Source of the DNA: Ligula intestinalis
Taxonomy: Eukaryota; Platyhelminthes; Cestoda; Diphyllobothriidea; Diphyllobothriidae
NCBI GenBank assembly: GCA_036362985.1
Contig: JAYGXS010000007.1
Coordinates: forward strand, 12,020,944 to 12,084,943
Length of the DNA: 64,000 nt
Reading direction: 5' to 3'
Part shown: positions 45,901 to 57,900 of the stretch, in pieces
Position numbering within the stretch: position 1 is the first letter of the stretch
Layout of the letters: every line of letters starts with the position of its first letter
Notes under the pieces: model-generated
What the model was told of the DNA's origin: nothing
Seen by the model: only the letters and a program-made list of their open reading frames with translations
Database searches by the model: none
Translations under genes and position numbers: made by a program

Positions 45901-48900
45901 ATTATGTTGAATAGATTTCTTTTCACTGCCAGCTCGACCCTCCTACTGTATATTTCTGTTGACCTTACCTGTAAATTAGCAATAAATATAATTGCGGTTA
46001 AGTAATGATTTGGCTAAAAGGGTCGAGAAGGACGTTTGGAGGATTCCCAGCCGAAAATCATGAGGCTTCTGTGCGGATTAGCTCTCCCTACAAGTACACA
46101 CTTAATAAGAGCCAAATTACATGCCCTGAAAACCGGCATGGACAACAGATGTTATTTTCACCAACAGTTTATACTGTCGACTTATCAACTAGAACCCGCA
46201 ACTGCAGAACACAAATCATGAATAAGAAGCAGACAGCGAGTTGTATTTGCGCAAAAATCAATACATAGCGGTGCCAAACCAACTTAATAATAATTTGAAA
46301 TCACATTAATCGATTTTCTCTGTGTGATTGGCACGGAAACTAACGTTATATATTGATTTTTTGCGCAAATAAAACTCGCTGTCTGCTTCTCATTCGTAAG
46401 CTACATGCGCTAGCGACGGATAGCAGTTGATGAGAGGTGAAGAGTGATGAGTGGTCCCGCTGCGCATGACGACTCTACATTCACACCCCTGTAGTTCCCT
46501 CGGAAAAAAGTATGCCGGATTGCAGGGTAGACTTCTCGAAAAAAAGCGTTCCTTCGGCTCGGTACGGAATCTGATATGAATAATTAAATTGAAATACATC
46601 AGCTAGTTATGGTCCAACGGGAATGTGGGAAAGAGAAGGAGAGCAGTTTTTGGAAATAAACACTGCCTTGTCCTTATCGGTTCCATTTAATCATATATCA
46701 CAAGTCGCAATGCGACTGTCTCCGAGAGCTGTAAATTGAGCTCCGAGGCAAAACGGAGCGAGCATGTTCTGTAACCAGATCGGTAAACATTCCATCATTC
46801 AGCATAATCTCGATCAAGACAGCTTTTCAGTTGCTTCCCGTCTTTGTGTGAGACAGCTAACGAATGGGGTACACTAGAGTTTGAATTCGCACGAAATCAG
46901 TACACAACAGCAAAGTCATTGTTCAACGCGGCGAAAAGTCAACGTTGGCTTTTAACTTGTGATACAGGACGAAAAAGTGGGGAAGAGAATTAACAAAAAA
47001 CCAAAGGTTGATGAAAGCCAGGCCTGCGATGACCAGGGCAACTGAAGATTAGCCACATGATCTAACTGCTTACATAGCACGGGTTTCTTCCGCCGTTTAC
47101 AGGTTACTTTCGTGTAGCGGAAGGTCCGATTTGTTCGCACTGGAACAAGTACTCAGAAAGGTGTCTTGAAGTCAACAGAGTGACCACTGTCTAGCAAACG
47201 TTCTCAATGGTGGACCGTGGTACAGTAGTCGCCGGCTATTAAGCCCACCTCGGGCCCAGACCAAATTGGGCTAAATAAGCGGTGGGCGCATTAAGCGGAG
47301 AGTCCTAGTTCTTGATTAGCAAACGCAGGATAGGCATTCTACATTAAATTCGCACTGTATTATGTGTAGAGCTTGGTTATGTACAAAAAATGCTGTTTTT
47401 CTGTATTTTACGCAATAACAAAAACAAAGCAAAATTATTTGCGACACGTTTAAAAAAGCGGTCTAATGTCAGTTGTTTTGGAGAACCTCACTCCATCCTG
47501 TTGGCAAACTGGGCTTTGTAGCCGGCGGCTGGGCTTATTAGCCGGCGGATTTTGCTAGATAAAATTCCGTCCCAAGCTGATTTGGGCTTAACAGGCGGCT
47601 GGGCCCATTAACCGTGGGCTTAATAACCGGCGACTACTGTACGTTATTCTCTTGCTTAAAAACCAATTAGGTAAATGCTCAGCGGCCCTGGCCGTCAATT
47701 CCCTTTGCGTACGCCCGATGAACTTGTATCCGCAAGTGCACGTGAATTCATAGAGACGATTTGGGGAAGCGCGCAAAGGCAAGGCATCCTTTATCCATTT
47801 TTTATGTTACTTTCCTTCCTCCCTTTTCCATCCTGTATCTCAAGTTGAAAGCCAACATTTTTATTGACTATTTGCCGCGTTGAACAATGACCATGCTGCT
47901 ATGTATTGATTCTGTGCAAATTCAAACTCTCGTGTACCCAATTCGTCAGCTATCTCATACAAAAACGGGAAGCAGTTAAAAAGCTACCTCGAAATTGGAT
48001 TTTACAAATAAATCCTGTAGTATGGTGAATCCTGTAACCTGCGTACATACTACACTGACGCGGCCTGTTAGCGGCTAGTGAATAGTACACGGTTATTTAA
48101 CTGAAATTGATGGATCTTAGCGCCAATAATCGTATAAACTTTCGGAAGGAACCGGGGAGCAGTCAGCTTAAATTAACTGGTTAATATCTGAGTGTTGGAT
48201 ACAATAAATTTCACACGACAAGGAAGCCGTTGAAAAACTGAATTCCTTGCAATTGCGTGATACAGCGACAAAAAAAATTCACAATACGCATGTGAATGGG
48301 CTTTTACTTATTCCCTGTGCTGTTATAAGTATGGCAAAGTATGCAACATTTGATTACTACGGACTTCCTGTCGGCAGATTGAGAATACATGACGCGGTAG
48401 ATAATGGATTTCCGGTCAAATATTCGTATCAACTTTTACACTGAGGCTAAAGTACATATATTCGATGTTCTTGCATTACTTTCCGAGAACGGAAGTAAAA
48501 CTAGTGTCGTTTTTTAACATGGGCAGCTTTTTGTGGGTACTCGCATTGGGAGGTACGACATTAACCACTTTCTGGTACAATTTTACACATTTAGTGCTTA
48601 CTTGTTTGTAGTTGATTGTCTTCTAATGTCTTCTATGCCCTTTTCCTCCGATTTTACCGAACCCTGGCAATTTGCGTATAAGGCTAGGCGTAATATACTA
48701 CACGCTCTTGCTCTGGTAGTCCATGCTGCGCTAAGAGATTTGGATAAGGACTACCGTGCATACACAGGTGCTTTTCTTGACCACTCCTCAGCCTTTAATA
48801 CGATCCTGCTCCATTTTATTCTTAATAAAACTTCCGCGTGCGGCTCTCTTGGCTGGCCTGTCTCTTGGCTTGTGGACTATTGCACTACGCGCACCCAATT

Positions 48901-51900
48901 AATTTAGCGCAACAAGCGAAAATCCGCGGTCCTTCCCAACAACTGTGGAGTCCTTCAAGGGTCCATATTATCCCCTCACCTTCCACACTGACCTACGATC
49001 GTTAAATGAATGTTTGGGTTTAAAATACGCTGCTGATATGGTCGTTGGCCATGCTCTTAAAGTCGGACACATTTCCAAGTACTGAAGCATGGCCTGGACC
49101 ACGTCTTAGCGTGGACGTCAGCAAAAGTCCCTCTAATTGACGACCAGAGGTCAGTGCAGTGTGTTTTATCAACTGCGATCCTCTCCCAGTCTCGAATCTA
49201 TTGACTGTCTACCCAATAAAGTAGCCTCCGTCGGGTACTTTGGTGTTAATCTGACATCTAATCCCTCATATAGAAGACCCCTTTATTAAAATCCGTGTTA
49301 TTTCCATTTGAACAAGTTGGAAATTCTCCACGTCCATTTCCAGTGACTTCCTGCTAGATAAACTGCAATTGTTTCCCTCTTACGAAAGGCTGTTCCCGCT
49401 TCCTCTGAACTGCGTGCCCGAGCTCCCTTCCTCGAAGAACTATGTTCATGTTGATCCCCTTGTTTCCAGTCAAATGCATACTGGTGTTAAAACTAGCCCC
49501 CCGGCCAAGTACCACTTAATCGGCATTTGAAAATTGTCCCCAACCCCCGTTCGGCTCTCTTGCCTTTTAATGGCCTTTTTTCCACAATGCTTACGCCCAC
49601 TCCTCCCCCCTGTTAATAGACAATTTTTCTTCAAAATCTACTCGCTATTGCCTCCCCGTCCCTCTCTGGTTCGATCAGTTGTCCCCACCGCTGACCTCAA
49701 ACGCTTGCAATTCCCCCCTTGCCATCACAGTATTGCCTCTGTTCACGTCCACTTCCTCCCTTCGCGCTGGTGTTTTCCGATACAGTATCTCAATAAAAAT
49801 CTCATTCACAATACTAAAATGTGATTTCGATTTACAAATATTACCTAAATAGGACTGTTACATTAATGATGTTATTTCCGGCTGAACGAGTTTGGAATCC
49901 TCCACGTCCCTTCTCCATCGAAACTCCCGTCCAACCTAAAAATAACTGTTTACCTTTTCCGAAGGCTGCCCTTCCTCCCTAGAATGCTGGCCACCCTCCC
50001 TTACTCGACTGCACATGACCGAATAATCGTTTTCCTTTTCCCATTTTCCCATTTTCACGTGGAGATCCAATCGCGTGAAGTGACCTTGCGTTGGCGAGCC
50101 AGCTGTTTGTCCCCCTCACCCTTCTTGATCCGATTAATCCGAGAACCAATCATCGACACCCCCCCGCGGGCACGCGGTGCGCGAGATAGACGTGGCCGTC
50201 GCAGGGCTTCTTCGACACCTGCCGCCGTTGACACTTTCAAGTCGCCTCTGTTCACGAACTCCCCGCGCTTTCGCTCTGGTGTTTCACACTAATCCTGATG
50301 CTACATGAATTGTCTCGTGAAATCATATAAAAGCGGAGCCTCCCCTCCTCTCCGACTAACACACGCAAGCTTTCCCAAGACTAGTTTCGCCCTGCGTGAC
50401 GTCATTCTTGAAATTGTGTTGTTTCCTTGCATAGTGAGACAATTTGGCCGACACTTTTCGCACTTGACTAGGTGTATCCATTGTTGAGTACATTACTGCC
50501 TTGACAGTTGTTATCACTGTGTTTGAAGTACGCGTGGCTGCTGGATACAGCGGTAGAGAAGTCAAAACAAAATAATCCGCAAGCTCTTGTATTATATCCA
50601 CCGGTTGCGTCAATATCGGACACCGTAAGCCCTTATCTGGTGATTTATCGATGCCTGCATTCTTCACCTCATGCTTTACTGCTCTCCAGTTATTTTCTAC
50701 CCTTACTTAAAAAATACCTGGCCATTTGTAAACCTATCCTCCGAATGCTCTATTCAGCTGCCGCAGTTTTTACGTATTTTTAGCTGCTATAATAATACGC
50801 CAACACTAAAGCGATCAAGCAATTTGCTAATTGCATCCTTAATGAGGTCGTTCATCCTCTCTGCTCTGAACTAATAGCTGCGAAATCTTCCGTCATATAT
50901 CGTGCCATACATTACCATATCATCAATCTATAGTCTCACTCCTAGCATGTTAACTTACGTGTTAAGAAATGGAAATTGAGAAGTTTAAAGCCGACCTGTC
51001 TCCGTAACAAGTGTGGATATCGTACAAACCTTTACATTTTTCGTATTCAATGATCTTAAACCTTACCTTAATCCTTGTTCTCCGTGCATAGTCATTTTTT
51101 GCCGAAAACTTGGGATATTTACCTTAAAAATAAAGCATATTCCTCTCTCGCAAAGTTCGTTATGATTTCGGAAATTTAAAACAGGCCGAGACCGTAGGAT
51201 TCATTGCTATCGGGAAGGTTTCGTAGGTTGGACCCATCTCTGCATGACGCAGATAACGAATGGAAGCACAGAACAATTTGAATTCGCCCAGAAATCAATA
51301 CATAACAGTAAGGTCGTTGTTCACAGTGGAGAATAATCAATGATAATGTTGTCTTCAAAATTGAATACAGGGTAGAAAAAAGGTATGAAGAGTTCATACA
51401 AATCAGAGTGCGTGTAAATGTAGGCCCGAGATCACCAGGGCAATTTGAGAGTAGCCCCATGCTTTAAATGCTTACATAGGTCGGATGTCTCCGGATGTGT
51501 TTAGGCTGCTTCCATGTTGCGCAGGGTCTGATTTACTTCTGCCCGAACAAGTACTCGGAAATATGTTTTGAGGTCGACAGAGTGACCACTTTTTCTAGCA
51601 AATGTTTGTACTAGAGGACCTTGGTACTCTACTTTCTTGTTTGAAAAGCCAACTGTACTTACATACGCTCAATGTACTTGCATCCGCGAGTGCCCATGAA
51701 TTCTTACACACATATAGCGGATGAAACCCGACCTATTTAAGCAGTTAGATCACATGGCCAGTCTCCAATTTTCTTGGTAATCTCACGCCTAGATTTAATC
51801 ACAAGTTTATTTGTGTTACCCTCCGTTTCCACCTTTTTTTCTTTTCTATATTGAAACTTGAAGGCAGCATTATCATTGATTATTCTCCGCGTTCAACAAT

Positions 51901-54900
51901 GGACTTACCATCGTGTATTGATTTCTGTGCTAATTCAAATTTTCGTGTGCTTGCATTCGTTATCTACGTCATGCAAATGTGAGTCCAGTTGAAAAGCCGT
52001 GGCAAAATTTCTTCGTACCAATAAACACTGCCGCCTATGCCTGTTTAAATTCGAACCCAGGAAAAAAGTTTCAGCTGCCGCGAATGTGTTTAAAAGGTTG
52101 CGTTTCAGGCACTTAGCTCCAAGTCCTTCCCGTAATAACTTAAGAAATTATTAGCTCGATTTCGAATTCAAATTCTATAAACCACATAGAGAACGCTGGA
52201 GGGAAGAGGAGAGGTTCACCGAAGGCTGAAGTCCTCGCATTTGCGTACCCTCCCCCTTGTTATTGCTGACTGAATAAGTTTGAAATTCTCCATCTCCCTC
52301 CTCCAGCGAAAGTCCTGTCCGACTTACATATGATTGTTTCCTTCTTACGAAATCTGTCACCCCTCCTCTGAGCCACGTATCTGTGTTCCCTTCCTCCCTC
52401 GAATGTTGCGACTCTCCCCGTTGACCCTTTTCACTTGAGTGCACACGACTGTCCAAAACAGCCACACGTTCGGCTCCCTTGCTTTTTATCACTTTTTTTC
52501 CCACAATGCCATCGAGCCCCCGCAGCTTCAAGAGACAACTGTTTTGACTCGTTGATATGAAGCACCATGACTGGCTTTGTGGTGGATAGGCAACGATGTT
52601 GTCTGCCCTCTTCCCCTTGCTCGATTGCAGCTGTCACCACCGTGCTGCCCTAAATAAACGGTTGATCCACTTTCAAATGCGCTTGCAATTAGCGACCGCC
52701 AACTCCCCGCCGGCACACTGTGCGCAGAACAAACGCGGCCGTCGAGGGGGCCACTTCAAAACCCCCCGTTGCTGAAACTTTTAGAATGCTTCTGTTCACG
52801 AACCCCTCCCCCCCTTTTCGCGCTGTTGTTTTAGACCAATAAGATGGCGCATGAACTGCTTCCTGAAGTCACATAAAAGCTGCGGGCTCCCCTTCTCGAA
52901 CTGGCACACGCTCCCTCAAGACTGATTTCGCCCGGCGTGACGGTGCTGAACGTTAGTCATTCTCTCATCTAGAATCAGGCGATTCGGCTGACACCCCCTG
53001 GTTCTTGACTGCGTGTATCCGTGGTTGAGGTTTGTACCGTATACATGTATCTTGCGCATGCTTCCAACTTTCTTATAATTACCTATGATTAAGGATTATC
53101 AACAGAACCCGAAACGTCAGTAAAATAAAACTCTTGTTCCAGTGCTCGCAATTTCCTACTTCTGAAGTATCGTACACATTGATAGCTGTTATCTTTGGTG
53201 TTATTGCTGGATACAGGATCAGAAGTATCGAGAACAAGAAACACCCCTGCTGGGAGTATCGTGGACCAAGCAAAGGAGTACCCCACCAAATTGCTCGGTC
53301 TCGGAATTAGAAGCGAGTTTTGACAGTACCTGATTGTCAAGATTGCTACTCTCAGGAAACACGTGAGCAAGAAAACATGAGGTAGAAGAAAACGAGGTAT
53401 CACTCACCCGCCACAAAGCCAACAATCCCTCCTCTTTGATGATCCGGTAGAGCGCGTTGAATACGTGCGTATAGCCTCGTCTCTCGGCCATTGGAAGCCT
53501 GACGATGGAACGGAGAAAAAACGAGACAAGAAAAAACTAAATTGAAGGATTTACTATAGAAAATTAGCAATAAATACAGCCGCAAGTATTGAGAAAAAAG
53601 TGAAGCGGTCAAAGACAAGCCATTGTAGTTAAACGTGAGAATAATAACAATGCGGGATGGTCATTAGGGCTCTGTTTTCACCGCCAGACAGCAATATCCT
53701 ACTCCTGGGCGTCAAGGTCAGTTGGATATTCAGCTAAATGTTTTGCCTACTGACCAACGTGTTCGCCCTTTGCCAGTTGAAGATTCAAAATAGCACAGAA
53801 GTGAGGTTTGCTCATCAAAGTTATAGCGTTCTGTCTGTACATACTTGTGGATCAGAGGGTGAGGGGTGACTGGGATACAGATGGCGATGGCTCCTTTAAA
53901 TTTCTTGATAGTGTAAACCCTGTATGTGTATGTATGCCGTCGTTTTTATCACTATTGCCCTTCTTGTCGTCAGCGTTACAGTTACAATCACAATCAACGC
54001 AAGATTCTTCATCAAATGCCTCAGCACTTCCTGAAGATCCTCCACTGAAAGGTAAGCTTTGTTCTCGTTCTTGTTTTCTTTCTCGTCTTTCTCTCTCTCT
54101 CTCCTTCCTTTCCTCTTCCTATGCACAACCTGCTCTACAATGTTCATCTCCAACTTGTTTTCCATTTTTTAGCACTGCGTCCATCCCACCTCAGACGACC
54201 GATCAGCTGGGCGGTGGGCTGTTGCTGACGGTAGGGGAGAGAGAGTAAGGACGACCCTCAGCGCACTTCTTTCTCCACTAGGAAAAATCTGACGGGCTTA
54301 AAGCAAACCATGGTGCGCTAAAAGCCGCGACGTGCAGAGTTGCCAACTGGCGGGATAGCTTGGGCACTGCTGTTGGCCCGGTGTGCGTCTTGTACTGTTG
54401 GGTGGCTTACTGCGGGCTGAGAATCAGGCTCAATGGCTCCTTCTTAATGTGGCCTTAATCGCGCCCCCAGACGGGAGCCGACCTGGAGCGAGGTGTTCTG
54501 TTGGTAGGCGTATTAAGTGTTGGTCGCACTAGCCACCTGTGTCCTACCCCATTTCCAGCCGCCTTGACGCTTGACTTGACATCGGGTCCCGGTGTGGGGG
54601 TGGTGAGCGAGTGGGGTAGATTCTCCGCAAATCTGCTTTCACTGTAATTCCTCGGGAGTCACCGGGTTGCTTCAGCCTTCTAAAGCACGTGGTGGACATA
54701 ATCGAGAGCGAAGGTCGAACTGTCGTGTGTGTATATGTGTGTTGAGGGGGCAGGTCGTGTTGTAGCGCGCAGACGGGTTCGCCGGCCTCGTCAACCATGC
54801 TGAAGCTGAGGGGAGGGGAAGAGTGATGGTGAAAGCTCAGCGCATTTTCCGCACTAGGAACAAGCAGACACACCTGAAGCTATCACGGTGAGTTAAAAGC

Positions 54901-57900
54901 CCTGGCTTGGAAGGTTGCCAATTGACAAGAAGTTCGAACTGTGCACTAAACCCAGCATATGTTGTGTGGAGTGGAGTAGTTGACTGGCGGACTGAGAGTC
55001 AGGTTGCAATGGTTCCTTCTTAATGCGGTCTTTATGACACTCCTACGCAGCTGGGATACGAGCCAGGTGTGGCGGCACGCATGGGCGCGGCGTCGGCCGC
55101 GCCAGCCACCTGCGCCTGATCCCACCTCCAGTCTTCTTGACTCTGTCTTCACCCTAGGTCCAGGTGGGTTAGTGGAAGAAAGAGAGTGAGCGGTAGATGC
55201 TGTGCAAGTCTACCATCACTTAAAACTAAGTCAAGCGCAAGTCATCCTGCTCAGCCCCACCTTTCTGTGGAATACACACGCGGTGGACATCATCGAAATC
55301 GAAGGTCAAACTGTCAGATCAGAGACATCACAGCCAACCGAACACTGGCCTCTAATTAGCCTGCCGGGGAAAACAAGTGAAGACTGGCTGGTTGTGGCAA
55401 AATGACAAGCGCCTTACTGCCAGCTGGCGTTGGGAAATCAGGACACCAGGGCCACAGCCCTACTGGCTGAAAGCGCAACCAACGGCCTTCTGGATAGCTT
55501 GTTGTTGTGGACGGAACGCCCAATTATCTGACGCGCGCTGAGCCCAAGAGTCCCCATCATAACAGTTCGGTCGTCGTTTCTGATGCTGCCCACCCCGTGT
55601 GTCTGACGGTAGTGTGGGACGGGGCACGACGACTTGCACGTAAATCACCTTTTGGTTAGAGAAGACTGTTGTAACGGGAGCCAAGGCCGAGATGTCACAG
55701 CTTATGTACGTCTTGTGTGAGCCCCCAAGGAAGAACACGACAAGAAGAGCGCAACAGTAGACGTCTTTGAGTGTAAAAGGTACAACATATTTATAGCAAC
55801 AAACGAAAATACGCTAGATCTCTCGAGCCAATCTGCTTCTGCCCTGGCTTGGCTAGTGGCAAGATTAGCTGATGACTCGACGGCTGACTGTAGCTTGAAT
55901 TTTAAATTATTGATTGATTGACGGTCAGTAGGCTGATCGATAATCTGCTGTGAGTGCGGCTGCTTGCTGTATGTTATTTGCCTGTTGGGCACCTCCTAAC
56001 AAAGACTTGACAAGCATCTGCTGCATTGTCTTCCTTCCCCTCTCACCCACCTGCGCTCGAGGTCAACACAGAGGCGAGGTTGTGCCAGGTGGCTGGCGCG
56101 GCGTGAGTATGTGCCTAGGCATGGCACGAATTTACTACTCTGAGGGATAGAGGAGCGCTTTGCTTAGAAATTATCATTCCAGCATGTTCGGTAAAAAATG
56201 TGTTTCTATTTGCCGTGAACAGAATTGGGTAGGCACACCACATGACACCGGAGCATCATAAACGAGGCTTAAGGGCCGAAAAACGAAAACTGTCGACTGC
56301 ATGAACAGTGAATCAGTCGCCTTCCTTCAAAACGGTGCCAACGTAGTGTGCAGATGACCCCATTATTGCAGTTTTAGTAAACAAAGGGCATGGGTGGGGG
56401 TAATTGTAGCAACACAGACTAATCGATGGGCATATGAAGAGTAAATGAAAGATTAGATGTCAGAGTAACACCAAGGTACCAAAAAGAGGATACCTCATTG
56501 GGCAGAAAGTCAATGGATTCAAGACTGCGGGAGGGTCGCAGTGGCAAAACACTTTGGACTGAATGAAGAGCAACAACAATGGCAGCTCAATTTTGAAAGC
56601 CCGCCAATCCCCAATAGCAACCGCCGTGACCTGATCTGACCTCCGTGTTAGTGCAGCCTATCTACTGCGTGATCGGCTACTGGGTGTCAGCCGGGTCAAA
56701 CGAACGAGGCCATTAGCGGTAGGTGCCTCAGGCGATCACCTCTTCTCCCTCCACACTGACGACTTACGATCGCAAATGAATGTTTGTATGTAAAATATGC
56801 TGATATGGTTGGTGGTTATCCTCTCGAAAGTCAGAGGCATCGCCAGGTTCTTAAAAATGGCCTGCACGGCGTCTCAAAAGGGTTGTTAGCCGATGGTCTC
56901 CTACTGAATAAGCTGAAGTCAGTCCAGTGCGTTTTCTGATTGCGACCATCCCCCAGTCGTGATTCCATTGACGTTCTGCCCAATGTGGTATTCTCTTTCT
57001 GGTACCTTGGTGTTACCGTGAAATCTAATCTTTCATGTACTCTTCATATTGAAACCCTCTTCATTCGTAATCTTCAATATCATATCCGTCGGCTACGTCT
57101 AAATTACACACCTCGAGCCCTAATCCGGCGATTTATAGATGCCTGCATTCTCCCCCCCGTCATTCTCTTCTGCGCTCCGGTTATTTTTCCAGCCTTGTTT
57201 AAAAAAGTCTTGTTGATTTTTAAACGTATATACTCCGAGAGCTCTCTTCAGCTGCCGACGAGTTTGAATGCTTTTTAGCTGATATTATCATACAGAGGTA
57301 CTTTGCAACGGTCAAGCAATTCGCTTGATGAGGTTGCCCATTCACTCCACTCTGACCTAATGACTGCCAAGTCTCCCCGTACTATGCACTGAGGATTCTG
57401 GCACATTTCCTGCCGTGAACCAGAATATCAACATTCTGTACGGCCATTCCTAGCACGATTCCCCACGTCCAAAGAAACAGACATTTAGAAGCTGAGATTG
57501 GGTCTGTCTTCATAACAGATGTGCGTTTTGTGTAAGCCTATAGATTTTTGAGTATTTTATTAATAAATCCGTTAGCCTCAGTGAATGGAGCCATGTTTTT
57601 CTTAAAATTTTGGATATCACCTTCAAAATAAAGCGTATTTGTCTCTTGTCAGTCAGTCAGTCTGTCTATCTTAATCCTTTTTGCCCATGAAGTCGCATTC
57701 AAGGGGTATGCTCTTCTCTGGTCACAGTGTCCTCATTGGTTGAGCCCGCGCCTGAAGGTCTCGCATGACCCGGCGGCGCCCCAATTGCGCGACTGGCCTG
57801 AGATAGGGGACGGTAGCCGTTTGCGCGTGGGGATGAGACATGAGGAGGCACGTTTGGGGCAACGCCAAAACTTCACGCTGTTTGAGAATGGATTTCATAA

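Larger units (their letters stand above)
46823..47983. mobile_element. Penelope-like foldback element 1, hosting a MITE
   Basis: Arms of about 165-175 bases (46823-46990 and 47810-47983) are inverted complements. Shared blocks include cgaat-gggtacac-agagtttga and ttgttcaacgcgg. The interior has an antisense GIY-YIG fragment of a Penelope-like element (47588-47782). The interior also aligns with 51391-51814, apart from a nested MITE at 47223-47639. Confidence 0.75.
48530..51150 (+). mobile_element. Jockey/CR1-like retrotransposon copy A, decayed and interrupted
   Basis: RT sequence runs from about 48660 to 49285 and resumes at about 50620-50780, then the 3' UTR ends near 51150 (gatatttaccttaaaaataa and gcatattcctctc). 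The break at 49290-50615 is filled with repeat C copies. The counterpart copy B (56720-57660) is continuous across that point (cttcaatatcatatccgtcg), so the insertion in A is secondary. Confidence 0.75.
34430..53407 (-). other. ~19-kb carrier intron filled with mobile elements
   Basis: The intron runs from donor gtgagt (53402-53407) to acceptor cttgtag (34430-34436). It contains non-LTR fragments at 36710-37593 and 38224-38787, the assembly gap, the left half of a long inverted repeat, a hairpin, Penelope-derived foldbacks with a MITE, a jockey-like copy and repeat C. The stretches 34500-35790, 38800-40430, 42730-46210 and 48000-48520 show nothing I can assign. Confidence 0.7.

Noticed and set aside
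53808..54248. 146-codon plus-strand frame
   Set aside because: It is built on a CT-rich low-complexity tract and continues into repeat G; no domain is seen.
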